Below, piece after piece: positions 18,107 to 26,319 of a stretch of DNA of 64,000 nucleotides. The translations under genes and the position numbers were made by a program. The notes below the pieces were generated by a model. That model did not search any database and was not told the DNA's origin. It worked only from the letters and a program-made list of their open reading frames with translations. The stretch's first letter is position 1. The number at the start of each line of letters is the position of its first letter. The stretch is from Verrucomicrobiota bacterium (lineage in GTDB: Bacteria > Verrucomicrobiota > Verrucomicrobiia > Limisphaerales > J093), in contig JADJWF010000011.1 of NCBI GenBank assembly GCA_016716505.1, forward strand, positions 434,001 to 498,000, read 5' to 3'.

Positions 18107-18817
18107 TCAACGCGGCCGCACCACCAGTTCCTCGACGATGACGTGCTCGGGCAACCGCAGGCACAGCAGCACGCACTCGGCCACGTCGTCCGCCCGCAGC
18201 ATTCGCGACCGCGCGGCGGCATCTGGAGGCGCCGGGCGTTTGTCGAGCAGCGGCGTGTCAATGTCCCCGGGGAAAATCGCACAGGCGCGGACGCCGTGGG
18301 CGCGTTCCTCGGCATTGATGCTTTGCGTCAGGCCCGCGAGGCCGAACTTGCTCATCACGTAGGCCGGCCCCGCCTTGGGACTGGCCTGTTTGCCGGCGTC
18401 AGACACGATATTGACGATCGTGCCGCGGCCCCGCGCCCGCATCCCGGGCAGGAACGCCTGGACGCAATAGTAGGCGCCGTGGAGGTTGGTCGCGATCATC
18501 GCCTCGTAATCCGCGAGCGAGAGTTCGGCCAGCGAACGACGGGGGGCGTTGGTACCGGCCGCGTTGACCAGAACCTCGACGTCCCCGAACTCGTCGAGGA
18601 TCCGCCGGCCGGTCTGCGCCACGGCGTCCGCGGAGCGAATATCGCACGGACACACCAGCAGATGCGCCTCGGCGCCACCGGCCAGCCGCCGGGTCTCCGC
18701 GAGCGTCTCCGCGCGGCGACCGATCAAGGCCACGCGCCAGCCTTCCCGCGCCAGGCGCAACACCACGGCGCGGCCCACGCCGCTCCCCGCACCCGTGACC
18801 ACCGCTGTCTTCGGCAT
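18107..18817 (-). CDS. Short-chain dehydrogenase/reductase
   Basis: Classical SDR of 236 residues. The cofactor motif TGAGSGVGRAVVLRLAREG is N-terminal, with the NAAG motif near residue 90 and the catalytic YVMSK pair preceded by the Ser of IVSDAGKQ. A basic residue after the first strand (IGRRAE) suggests NADP(H). Its substrate is unknown. It lies 9 bases behind the Gfo/Idh/MocA gene and 3 bases before the TPR gene, so an operon is likely. Confidence 0.9.
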   Translation of the reverse strand: MPKTAVVTGAGSGVGRAVVLRLAREGWRVALIGRRAETLAETRRLAGGAEAHLLVCPCDIRSADAVAQTGRRILDEFGDVEVLVNAAGTNAPRRSLAELSLADYEAMIATNLHGAYYCVQAFLPGMRARGRGTIVNIVSDAGKQASPKAGPAYVMSKFGLAGLTQSINAEERAHGVRACAIFPGDIDTPLLDKRPAPPDAAARSRMLRADDVAECVLLCLRLPEHVIVEELVVRPR

Positions 18818-18826
18818 GCCGGTCCC

Positions 18827-20158
18827 TCAAATCAGTTCGGCGTTGCCGGGAGCCGGGGGCGGCACCTTGGGCGCCGGGCCGAGCTTGAATCCCTGCTCCT
18901 TGATTTCCTTCGGGGTGAGGTCGAGTTCCGATTCGTTCAGGGCGAAGTCCCAACTCACCGGCTGGCCGGAGTAGGCGCTCATCCGCGCCATGATCGCGGT
19001 CAGCGTCGCCTCGGCGACGGTGCGGCCTTCGTTCAGCGGCTTTCCGGCGCGGATGCTGGCGATCAAATCGGCATGTTCCTGCTCGTAGGGATTCGGATTC
19101 GGCCCTTCATACCGCCAGGGTTTCTCGCCCTCGATACGTCCGGCGGAGGCGCGTCCCTTCGTGCCGATGACGCCCTCGGCCACCCGGCCCTCGGTGTTGT
19201 TGATCTGACGCGCCATGCTGACGACCACCGCCTGGTTCGGATAGCGGAACCTCGCGCCGAAATGATCGTAGATGTTGCCGTACTGCGGCTCGACCCGCCA
19301 TTGCCGGCCGCCGACGGCGAGCGCTTCCGCCGGTGGCGTGCCAATGGCCCAGTTGATGACGTCCAGGTTGTGCACATGCTGCTCGACAATATGGTCGCCG
19401 GAGAGCCACGAGTAGAAATACCAGTTCCGCAGCATGTATTCCATGTCCGTCCACCCGGGCTGCCGCTCGTGATAGAAACCATACGTCCGAACGCAGGGCC
19501 CATTCCAGTACGCCTCGCCGGCGACAATCTCGCCGATCGCGCCATCGCGGATGCGCTTCATGGTTTCGACGTAGCTGGCCTGATGCCGGCGCTGCGTGCC
19601 CGCCACGATCCCCAACCCCTTCTGCTTCGCCAGATCGGACGACGCGATGATCGAGCGAATGCCCACCGGATCCACGCCGACCGGCTTTTCCATGAAGACA
19701 TGCTTGCCGGCCTCGATGGCGGCCTTCAACTGCGCGGGACGGAAGTGCGGCGGTCCGGCGAGAATCACATAGTCCACGCCCGCCTTCAGGAGCCGCTGGT
19801 AGCCATCGAAGCCGCTGAAGCAGGTGTCTGGCGTCACCTTGACCCGGTGCGAATCCTTCCATTCGCGCGAGCAGCTCCACTCCTTGCCGGCGCGATCATC
19901 CTTCAGCCGCTTGAGGCATTCCTCGATCCGGTCCGGGAAGACGTCGGCCAGCGCCACGATTTCAACGGCGGGATCGGCAATGGCGCAGTTCATCGCGGCG
20001 CCGGTGCCCCGCGCGCCACAACCCACCAAGCCGACCCTGATCTTGTCCGACCCGGCGGCGAAAACGCCCGCGTAAGAAGCGGCCACCGCGCCGGCGGTGG
20101 CGAAGCTGGAGGTCCGGAGAAACTCCCGACGTGAAACGGAATAGGGTTGAGAATTCAT
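18827..20158 (-). CDS. Gfo/Idh/MocA-family oxidoreductase with Tat signal
   Basis: A 443-residue NAD(P)-dependent sugar/inositol-type dehydrogenase. The start at 20158 places a twin-arginine signal at the N-terminus (SRREFLRTSSFATAGAVAASYAG), followed by the Rossmann strand IRVGLVGCGARGTGAA. EKPVGVDPVG is the family EKP motif with the active-site Lys. Bacteroidetes and Verrucomicrobiota carry many such exported paralogs, some acting on glycan sugars; the substrate here is unknown. It is first in a likely operon with an SDR and a TPR protein and is divergent from hisA. Confidence 0.92.
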   Translation of the reverse strand: MNSQPYSVSRREFLRTSSFATAGAVAASYAGVFAAGSDKIRVGLVGCGARGTGAAMNCAIADPAVEIVALADVFPDRIEECLKRLKDDRAGKEWSCSREWKDSHRVKVTPDTCFSGFDGYQRLLKAGVDYVILAGPPHFRPAQLKAAIEAGKHVFMEKPVGVDPVGIRSIIASSDLAKQKGLGIVAGTQRRHQASYVETMKRIRDGAIGEIVAGEAYWNGPCVRTYGFYHERQPGWTDMEYMLRNWYFYSWLSGDHIVEQHVHNLDVINWAIGTPPAEALAVGGRQWRVEPQYGNIYDHFGARFRYPNQAVVVSMARQINNTEGRVAEGVIGTKGRASAGRIEGEKPWRYEGPNPNPYEQEHADLIASIRAGKPLNEGRTVAEATLTAIMARMSAYSGQPVSWDFALNESELDLTPKEIKEQGFKLGPAPKVPPPAPGNAELI

Positions 20159-20277
20159 AGGCGCACGGAGTTCAACACCGATCCGCGGGAAAGCCAAGCG
20201 GGAGAATGGTGGCGGGACCGCTGCGAATAGCGCCACCGCCCTTGCGGGCCACCCTCGCCGCCTGATAGCCTTTTGCC

Positions 20278-21093
20278 GTGTTCCGGCCCTGCATTGATCT
20301 CCACGAAGGCCACGTGAAGCAGATCGTCGGCGGTTCGTTGACCGACGGTGGCGAAGGGCTGCGAACCAACTTCGTTTCGGAACGACCGGCCTCCTGGTAC
20401 GCGGATCTCTACCGGCGGGACGGTCTGCGGGGCGGGCACGTGATCAAACTCGGCCCGGGCGAGGCGAATGACCGGGCGGCCCGCGAGGCGCTGGCAGCCT
20501 ATCCGGGCGGTCTGCAACTGGGGGGCGGCGTCACGGCGGACAACGCCCGTGCCTGGCTCGATGCCGGGGCTTCGCATGTGATCGTGACCTCGTTCGTTTT
20601 CCGCGATGGACAACTGCACGCAGACAACCTGCGGGCGCTGCTCAAAGCCGTGGGGCGGGAGCGGCTGGTGCTCGATCTCAGTTGCCGGCTGCGGGACGGC
20701 CAATACTGGGTGGTGACCGACCGTTGGCAGCGGTTCACCCGCCTCACGTTGGAACGCGCCACCCTGGAGCGGCTGGCGGACAGTTGCGCCGAGTTCCTCG
20801 TTCACGCCGTGGATGTCGAAGGGCTGTGCCGGGGGATTGATCGCGACCTGGTCCAAAACCTTGCCGGGTGGTCGCCCATCCCGGTGACTTACGCCGGCGG
20901 CGCCAGCTCCCTGGCGGACCTCGAGGAAGTCACGCGGTTGAGCGGTGGCCGGGTGGACCTGACCATCGGGTCGGCGCTGGACCTCTTCGGCGGCAGCGGC
21001 GTGCGCTACGCGGACTGCGTGGCGTTCAATCGGCGAAAATCGGCTTGCCCCGCGCGCGAGTCGGCGAGCCAATCCCTGCCGGTTCCACCATGA
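20278..21093 (+). CDS. hisA: HisA-type isomerase (ProFAR isomerase), eukaryote-like subtype
   Basis: TIM-barrel phosphoribosylformimino-AICAR isomerase of histidine biosynthesis, 271 residues from a GTG start. The sequence RPCIDLHEGHVKQIVGG, then LYRRDGLRGGHVIKLGPG, LQLGGGVT and RLVLDLSCR matches the fungal/plant HIS6-HISN3 subtype better than the usual bacterial enzyme (which has IDLKGG...). The barrel phosphate-binding glycines (GGGV, YAGGAS) are present. No other his genes lie nearby. The assignment to the eukaryotic subtype is from remembered motifs and was not aligned. Confidence 0.85.
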   Translation: MFRPCIDLHEGHVKQIVGGSLTDGGEGLRTNFVSERPASWYADLYRRDGLRGGHVIKLGPGEANDRAAREALAAYPGGLQLGGGVTADNARAWLDAGASHVIVTSFVFRDGQLHADNLRALLKAVGRERLVLDLSCRLRDGQYWVVTDRWQRFTRLTLERATLERLADSCAEFLVHAVDVEGLCRGIDRDLVQNLAGWSPIPVTYAGGASSLADLEEVTRLSGGRVDLTIGSALDLFGGSGVRYADCVAFNRRKSACPARESASQSLPVPP

Positions 21094-21475
21094 AAGCGTT
21101 CAGGATGGCGTTTCTCCTTCCCGCGGCCCGCCAACTCATCGCGGCGGAAGAAGGGCCTCGCTTCGTAATTGGCGTTGGAGGACATGCGGAATCCCAGGTC
21201 TTCAAGGCGCGCGACGGACATTTTGATTCGACCACCCCGTGGCCTCCGGGGCGGCAGGTCGGCTTGGCGTCCTTCAGCATTCGGCAAGTCGTTCCCGAGC
21301 CGAAAGCGTGGGTGCCGATGGCGATGCGTGGCGGGGGCCTCTGGTGGGCAGGGCGTTGGCCTTGCCGGGGTCGAGCTGCAGTCCCCGCTGTTCCAGCCGG
21401 CGCCGGCTTCGGCAACCAAAGGGCTGCCGCCACCCGGAAACAAAGCGCGCTGGGGCCCGGCATTTCTCAAAGTTG
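21094..21475. other. Intergenic stretch, no supported gene
   Basis: Between hisA and the next oxidoreductase. Several overlapping open frames exist on both strands, but all have the arginine/proline-rich composition expected of non-coding GC-rich DNA. I see no RNA gene or clear terminator. Confidence 0.6.
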
Positions 21476-22813
21476 ATGATCACCTCACGTTCTCCGCGCC
21501 GCCCCACTCGCCGCCAGTTCCTCGGCCGCTCCGCGCTGGCGGTCGCGGGTCTGCCGCTGTTGGTGCCATCGCGCGTCATCGGCTCGGCCGGTCAACCCGG
21601 CGCCACTGCCCGCTTCGTGGTGGCCCACATTGGCACCGGCGGCATGGGGATGACGCACGTGAACAACATGCTGCGCTTCCAAAAGGAGGGGAAGGTACGC
21701 ATCGCCGCCGTCTGCGACGCGGACGACAACTTCCTCGAAACCGCCTGGAACACGGTCGGCAAGACGGGCGACGTGTACCGCGATTACCGCTACATCATCG
21801 AGCGGAAGGACATTGACGCGGTGGTCATTGCCACGCCGGACCACTGGCACGCGGTGCAGACCGTTCACGCCTGCCAGTCGGGCAAGCACGTGTATGTCGA
21901 GAAGCCCGCGTCGGTCACGGTGCGCGAAGGGCAGGCGATGGTGAAGGCGGCGCGCGACAACCGCGTGGCGGTGCAGGTCGGCGCACAGGCGCGCACGGCG
22001 CTGGGCGGCTGGCACACCTGCCGCGCCATTCGCAACGGCATCGTGGGTCGCGTGCGCAAGGTAACTTGCTGGCACTACCCGAACCCGGTGGACAACAAGC
22101 CAGTGCCCGATGGCGAGCCGCCGGACGGATTGGACTGGGACTTGTGGTTGGGCCCGCTGCCGCGGCGGCCGTTCAACCGGCGTTACCATCCCGGCAGCTT
22201 TCGCTGGGTGCTCGAGTCGGGCGGTGGCAATATCCGAGATCGCGGGGCCCACCAGTTCAGCACGATCCTCTGGGCGATGGACGCCGACCACCAGACCTCG
22301 TTCACGGTTGAGGCCACGGGCCGCGCGCCGGACAAGGGCCTGTGGGACAACCCGGTGGAGATGGAAGTCGTGTACCAGTTCAAGAACCCGGACTGGACGC
22401 TGGTGTGGGGCCAGCCGGGCGACAAGGTGGGGCAGACGGAGTTCGGCAATTGCTTCTGGGGCGACAACGGCCGGCTCGTCCTCGAGTGGGAAGGCGGCTA
22501 TCGGCCGGCGAACCCCGAGGCCGTCAATTTCAAGCTCCCGCCCGGCGGCCAGGAGGTCTATCGCACCGACGAGCACGAGGACTTCAACATGAACCACAAG
22601 GCCGACTGGTTTAAGAGCATCCGCGAAGGCCATCTGCGTCCGGCGGTGGACATCGAGATCGGCCACCGGACGGCAACGCTCTGCAACTTGGGCAACCTCG
22701 CGTACCTCCTTGGCCGGAAGCTGGTGTGGGATGGGGACAAACAGGAGGTCGTGAACGACCCCGCAGCCAACCGTCTGCTCAGCCGCCCGCAGCGGTATCC
22801 GTACTGCCTTTGA
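21476..22813 (+). CDS. Gfo/Idh/MocA-family oxidoreductase with Tat signal
   Basis: A 445-residue exported dehydrogenase. The ATG at 21476 gives the twin-arginine signal RRQFLGRSALAVAG; the longer open frame upstream is composition noise. A Rossmann fold follows (VVAHIGTGGMGMTHV), then VVIATPDHWHAVQTVHACQSGKHVYVEKPASVTV, which carries the catalytic EKP motif. The C-terminal domain has SGGGNIRDRGAHQFSTILWAM, typical of Planctomycetes/Verrucomicrobia secreted members. The substrate is probably a glycan-derived sugar, but this cannot be told from sequence. It is paralogous in type to the gene at 18827-20158. Confidence 0.92.
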   Translation: MITSRSPRRPTRRQFLGRSALAVAGLPLLVPSRVIGSAGQPGATARFVVAHIGTGGMGMTHVNNMLRFQKEGKVRIAAVCDADDNFLETAWNTVGKTGDVYRDYRYIIERKDIDAVVIATPDHWHAVQTVHACQSGKHVYVEKPASVTVREGQAMVKAARDNRVAVQVGAQARTALGGWHTCRAIRNGIVGRVRKVTCWHYPNPVDNKPVPDGEPPDGLDWDLWLGPLPRRPFNRRYHPGSFRWVLESGGGNIRDRGAHQFSTILWAMDADHQTSFTVEATGRAPDKGLWDNPVEMEVVYQFKNPDWTLVWGQPGDKVGQTEFGNCFWGDNGRLVLEWEGGYRPANPEAVNFKLPPGGQEVYRTDEHEDFNMNHKADWFKSIREGHLRPAVDIEIGHRTATLCNLGNLAYLLGRKLVWDGDKQEVVNDPAANRLLSRPQRYPYCL

Positions 22814-23097
22814 CAGAACCTCGGGGCGAGCGGTTGACGGTTGCCCGCCCGGTTGGACGCAGCCCGACGAAGGCGTCTATTCTCGCGCCAGCGTCTGTCG
22901 AAGGAGGTGACGGGAAACCACAACCCCAAGCCGGTCCCCTCGCGCTGCGACGGACGAATTCCGGGCCGGCTGTGAAAGGACGTTCTCCTGCTCTCGTTGA
23001 GGTCCCGCCGTCGGGAGCCGAGGCCGGCGTCGCCCGACCTCCGGCTCCCACGATGATCGCTTTTGACCCGCGGCGTTCCGGGGGCGGCGTCGGGAGT

Positions 23098-23994
23098 TCA
23101 GCCCTCCTCGACCAACTTGACCCCCATCAGGCGGCAGAGATGCCGCGCGTTGTCCGTCTGGTCGTCGTAGAACACCACGCGGTGCAGCAGGGTCATGGCA
23201 TCCTCGGTCTCGAGCAGGCTGCTCCAATTGGCCGCCATCTTCGCGGCGTCGCGAACCTCGGTGACGATCTGCGTGCGGCAGGCGCGCACGGATCGGGACG
23301 GGACCTCGACGATCCGGCCGGTCGAGATGAGCAGGGTGTCCAGGTTGACGAACTTGGTCCGAGTGATTGTTCGTCCCAAGCTGTACAGCACCTCCGGCAC
23401 ACAGCCACTGCCGCTGACCTCCGAGTGTCCGCGCAAGAGGTAAGGTGCGGGCTGGCTGTTGACCCCCTCCATCTTGAGTGGCGCGGTGCAATGCGCCGTC
23501 CACAGCACGTTGCGCGAGGTGTCGAAAGTGGCGTTGCCCTGGAACCCCGCACGGTCAATCGCGTGCTGGAACAGCAGCATGGTCAGCAGGGAATCCATGT
23601 CGCCCTCGCAGGCGGCGGGGATGCCGGCATCGCGCAGGCGGGCAAAACCGAGGCATGGGAAGCCCTTCGGCAGCCAACCCATGCAGGTGCCGATGGCCAG
23701 GCCCTGCTGGATCTTGCGCGCGATGTCACGGCGTCGCTCCAGAGACACCTCCCCGCGCCGCTGTCGCAGCGAGGACTTGTCCACGGTGAACAGCAGGTCG
23801 CACGTGCATCGGGTGCGCCTGTCCAGCCCGTCGGCTTCGTCCAGGATCGTCTCCAGCTCGTGCGGTCGGTAGGGCGTGTCCGGGCGCAAGGTGGTACACT
23901 TGAGCACCACCACTTGCGGTTTGAGCTCGATCCGGCGCTGGTTGCTGACCACCACGCACGGATGCGGTCCGAACAGATCCCCCGTCCAGATCTC
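23098..23994 (-). pseudogene. L-fucose/arabinose isomerase-family protein, 5'-truncated
   Basis: About 298 residues equal to the C-terminal part of a sugar isomerase (COG2407-like): EGDMDSLLTMLLFQHA, then FDTSRNVLWTAHCTAPLKM and LRGHSEVSGSGCVPEVLYSL. Homologs are usually about 450-500 residues. The homologous-looking frame runs upstream to EIWTGDLFGPHP and stops at a TAA at 23995-23997. There the DNA changes to the accessory island. The best available start is the internal GTG at 23955. The 5' half is absent, so I infer truncation by the island boundary. Confidence 0.72.
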
Positions 23995-24002
23995 TTAAGC
24001 CT

Positions 24003-24293
24003 TCACCCGTCCACCGCCACGGTTTGCGCTCGCTGGAACACCCGGATGGACTCCGCGTCATCGTCCGGGGCGGAGTAGATCCGGTCCAGCACCGCCTCCG
24101 GCAGCGGATCCACCGACGACACCCGGCCGCGCTGGCCGCACAGCGCTGCCCGGGCGTCGGACAGTCCTTTGCGGATGGCCAGCACCAGCACGTCGTTGAT
24201 GCTGAATCCCGATTCCCTCACTACGGACTCGATGGCCGGCTGATCTTCCGGCGGCAGCCGCAGCGAAAACCGATAGGGGGCGCGTGGCGTCAT
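24003..24293 (-). CDS. Small ribbon-helix-helix-like protein
   Basis: A 96-residue protein. Its start YRFSLRLPPEDQPAIESVVRESGFSINDVLVLAIRKGL has the strand-helix-helix pattern of MetJ/Arc-type DNA-binding proteins or of plasmid-type copy-control proteins. It is the leftmost gene of the island and ends 6 bases from the truncation point of the sugar isomerase. Function is unknown; regulation of the island is a guess. Confidence 0.55.
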   Translation of the reverse strand: MTPRAPYRFSLRLPPEDQPAIESVVRESGFSINDVLVLAIRKGLSDARAALCGQRGRVSSVDPLPEAVLDRIYSAPDDDAESIRVFQRAQTVAVDG

Positions 24294-24389
24294 GTCAGGA
24301 GGATGTCAGAAATGGACCGCAAAAAAAGGTTTTTCGCGGACGCGCCCGGCGCCGCCCCCCCCTCGACTGACCGGGCTAAAGGCGGACGG

Positions 24390-24647
24390 TCAGGCTGTTG
24401 CCGGACGCACGATCCAGATCGTCTTGCCCATGCTCAGCCGCTTGCCAATCCGTTCCGGCAACCGCCCCACCGCGGCGCGCCAGCTCTCCAGTCGGCTGAG
24501 CCGGTCATGAGTATCCGTCAGTTGTTTTTGCATCCGAATTTCGTTGGGCGACAGGTCCTTGGTCCGCTTGACGATTTGTGTGCTGACCGGTGGCGCGGGT
24601 TTTTCGACGGCCTGACTGGGTTTTTCATCGGCTTGGCGTTCGCTCAA
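24390..24647 (-). CDS. Conserved small island protein, copy 1 (coiled-coil-like)
   Basis: An 85-residue hydrophilic protein with a helical central part (IRMQKQLTDTHDRLSRLESWRAAVG). The first about 60 residues are nearly identical to the protein at 26044-26319; the C-termini differ because the duplicated segment ends at about 24467. Function is not recognised. It follows the helix-turn-helix gene, as in copy 2. Confidence 0.5.
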   Translation of the reverse strand: MSERQADEKPSQAVEKPAPPVSTQIVKRTKDLSPNEIRMQKQLTDTHDRLSRLESWRAAVGRLPERIGKRLSMGKTIWIVRPATA

Positions 24648-24968
24648 GCGTCAAAGGTACGTCATGATCGCCGGGTTTCGGCAGAGACATTTTGCGCCAC
24701 GACACATTTTTTGCGATTTCGATTTACCACGCGGGAAATATCGCGGGCGCGCCAGCGTGGAATGCGGAGCCGGAGACGCAGCGGCGCCGGAATGGTTCCC
24801 ACCGCCACCCAGCGGTCAATCGTGCGCACAGAAACGCGAAAATACAGGGCGAGGTCTTGCTTGGTGGGGAAAGGTAACGGCATGGGTCAACGGGGTGATT
24901 CGCCCGCCCGGTGCGCCAGGTATTTCCGCCACATGGTCTTGGCGTGCGAGGCGGGGCAGCGGATCGGC
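24467..24968. repeat. 502-bp duplicated segment, copy 1
   Basis: Direct repeat of 26139-26639 with scattered substitutions and a one-base difference in a T-run (six T here, five T in copy 2). It contains the 3' end of a gene equivalent to 26558-26896, a whole helix-turn-helix gene, and the 5' part of the small coiled-coil gene. Its right edge coincides with the loss of coding sequence in the gene at 24985-25152. Confidence 0.85.
24662..24883 (-). CDS. Helix-turn-helix (excisionase-like) protein, copy 1
   Basis: A 73-residue DNA-binding protein of the HTH_17/MerR-like excisionase type: TKQDLALYFRVSVRTIDRWVAVGTIPAPLRL followed by RWRARDISRVVN. The first about 56 residues match the copy at 26297-26554. 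A one-base longer T-run on the plus strand shifts the frame, so this copy ends in KKCVVAQNVSAETRRS. Probably controls or helps excise the island. Confidence 0.65.
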   Translation of the reverse strand: MPLPFPTKQDLALYFRVSVRTIDRWVAVGTIPAPLRLRLRIPRWRARDISRVVNRNRKKCVVAQNVSAETRRS

Positions 24969-24984
24969 CGTGGTCTGAGATGGT

Positions 24985-25152
24985 TGTGCCATGTGTTGTG
25001 ACGCCGATCTTGGCGATGAACGTCACGCGCGACAGGTGCCGCGGCTGCGGGGCCACGGTGAACACGACTTTGTCCGTGCTGCCGAAGGCCGGCAGAGCGC
25101 CGTTCACGCCCCTGACGGGGACGATGCGGCGCGTGCGAGTGTAGAGAGCCAT
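24985..25152 (-). pseudogene. 3'-truncated gene of unknown function (capsid-like N-terminus?)
   Basis: About 56 residues (MALYTRTRRIVPVRG..., AFGSTDKVVFTVAPQPRH, then VTFIAKIGVTT) look like a real beta-rich protein start. Just beyond, at the edge of repeat copy 1, the frame continues to 24724 but reads antisense through the duplicated segment, so the true 3' part is lost. The pattern is vaguely like the first strands of tailless-phage double-jelly-roll capsid proteins. That is a guess. Confidence 0.35.
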
Positions 25153-25192
25153 GCGACGTGGGGGTTGGTGGGGAGACGGTGCGGGAATACGA

Positions 25193-25441
25193 TCAGCCGC
25201 GGAACAACATCGGTTTCACGCGACTCCACACTTCGGCGGTCAAAATCGAAATGAGGCCGACGGTCAGGATGAACTTCAATGAGGGCATGTTGTGACTGCG
25301 CATTGTGTCTGCCGGCGTGCGCCGTACATCGGTTCCGACCGCATCGGGCGCAGGGTCCGGCTCGACAATGGCCATCGTAGCCGACGCGGCGGGCGAGGGG
25401 GTAGCGACATTCGCAGACACCGGGCGGCGTGTCGTTGACAC
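25193..25441 (-). CDS. Small predicted membrane protein
   Basis: An 82-residue ORF from a GTG. The C-terminal 30 residues contain one hydrophobic helix (LKFILTVGLISILTAEVW) followed by positive charges (RVKPMLFRG), the layout of a single-pass inner-membrane protein. The first 50 residues are Pro/Ala-rich and may not be translated; an internal ATG before PSLKF is possible. It precedes the truncated gene at 24985-25152 in the same orientation. Confidence 0.4.
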   Translation of the reverse strand: MSTTRRPVSANVATPSPAASATMAIVEPDPAPDAVGTDVRRTPADTMRSHNMPSLKFILTVGLISILTAEVWSRVKPMLFRG

Positions 25442-25446
25442 CGGCG

Positions 25447-25776
25447 ATGGCTGGTTGTACGTATGTTTCCGTGAGTGTTACAGTCAACATCGGGGAGGCA
25501 CAGGCTCGTTTGCCCGCATTAGTCAGACGGGATTCCTTCACCGTGTGCCGCCGCGGCAAACCGGTGGGCGTCTTCTTGTCCGCCGAACGATTGGGGGCGC
25601 TGGCCGAATCGTTGGAACTGCTGGCGGACCAGGGCTTCCAATCCGCGTGGCAGCGGATGGAGCGCACTGCCCCGCCCGTCCTCACGCTCGCGCAAGCGGA
25701 AGCCGTCTGGAATCGTGCCACACCGGGTCGTCATCGAAAGGCCAGTCGTCGAGTTCATCGCACACCTCCCGCCTGA
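25447..25776 (+). CDS. Type II antitoxin, Phd/YefM-like
   Basis: The core VTVNIGEAQARLPALVRRDSFTVCRRGKPVGVFLSAERLGALAESLELLAD is the Phd/YefM fold: a DNA-binding N-terminus, then the strand carrying PVGVFLSAE, then helices. The start is unsure; ATG at 25447 or GTG at 25471 both precede the core. The 3' end overlaps the toxin gene by 62 bases. The product should bind and neutralise the toxin and repress the pair. The module sits between the two copies of the 0.5-kb repeat and runs opposite to the island genes. Confidence 0.7.
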   Translation: MAGCTYVSVSVTVNIGEAQARLPALVRRDSFTVCRRGKPVGVFLSAERLGALAESLELLADQGFQSAWQRMERTAPPVLTLAQAEAVWNRATPGRHRKASRRVHRTPPA

Positions 25777-26182
25777 CACGCGCAAGCTGGTCCGGGCGGC
25801 GCTGCGGCGTTTTGCCGCCGGGGATTGGGAGGCGACGAGCGAATGGCCGTCTTTCCACCGTCGCCTGGAAGGCCAGTTGGTGCGGTTCGGCCGCATCCGT
25901 GCCGGGCGCATCCGTCTGGTGTACGCCGACGCCACCGATCCACACGGTCCCGTAAAGCGCGTGTTTTACGCTGGATGGAGGGCCGGACTGTACGACGCGC
26001 TGGAACAAGTGGTGGTCAGCGAGGCGCTCAGGGAGCTCGGCGCCTATAACACCCGACCGCGGTCCATGCCGCCGGTAGTGAGGTTCCGGGCCACGTATTC
26101 GCCCGGCCGCAGCGCGCGGATCGTGTCGGCGTCGAAGCCCACCGCGGCGCACCAGCTCTCCAGTCGGCTGAGCCGGTCCTGA
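25715..26182 (+). CDS. Type II toxin, RelE/ParE superfamily
   Basis: The core RVVIERPVVEFIAHLPPDTRKLVRAALRRFAAGDWE, then LEGQLVRFGRIRAGRIRLVYAD, fits a RelE/ParE-type toxin (mRNA interferase or gyrase inhibitor). GTG start within the antitoxin gene. The natural end is probably near VVVSEALREL at about 26040. The remaining about 47 residues read antisense through the neighbouring minus-strand gene, suggesting the original stop was lost at the repeat junction. Confidence 0.65.
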   Translation: MPHRVVIERPVVEFIAHLPPDTRKLVRAALRRFAAGDWEATSEWPSFHRRLEGQLVRFGRIRAGRIRLVYADATDPHGPVKRVFYAGWRAGLYDALEQVVVSEALRELGAYNTRPRSMPPVVRFRATYSPGRSARIVSASKPTAAHQLSSRLSRS

Positions 26183-26319
26183 GTATCCGCCAGTTGTTTT
26201 TGCATCCGAATTTTGTTGGGCAACAGGTCCTTGGTCCGCTTGACGATTTGTGTGCTGACCGGTGGCGCGGGTTTTTCGACGGCCTGACTGGGTTTTTCAT
26301 CGGCTTGGCTTTCGCTCAA
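26044..26319 (-). CDS. Conserved small island protein, copy 2
   Basis: A 91-residue protein, N-terminus almost identical to 24390-24647 (QADEKPSQAVEKPAPPVSTQ). Its C-terminus is GFDADTIRALRPGEYVARNL, which looks more natural than that of copy 1. Copy 2 may therefore be the original. The 5' end overlaps the helix-turn-helix gene by 23 bases and the 3' half overlaps the toxin gene on the other strand. Confidence 0.5.
   Translation of the reverse strand: MSESQADEKPSQAVEKPAPPVSTQIVKRTKDLLPNKIRMQKQLADTQDRLSRLESWCAAVGFDADTIRALRPGEYVARNLTTGGMDRGRVL

Noticed and set aside
17747..20134. 795-codon plus-strand frame across three minus-strand genes
   Set aside because: It spans the TPR, SDR and oxidoreductase genes antisense; an artefact of high GC at third positions.
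21006..21470. Minus-strand ORFs of about 150 codons between hisA and the oxidoreductase
   Set aside because: No ribosome site, Arg/Pro-rich, no family; treated as non-coding.
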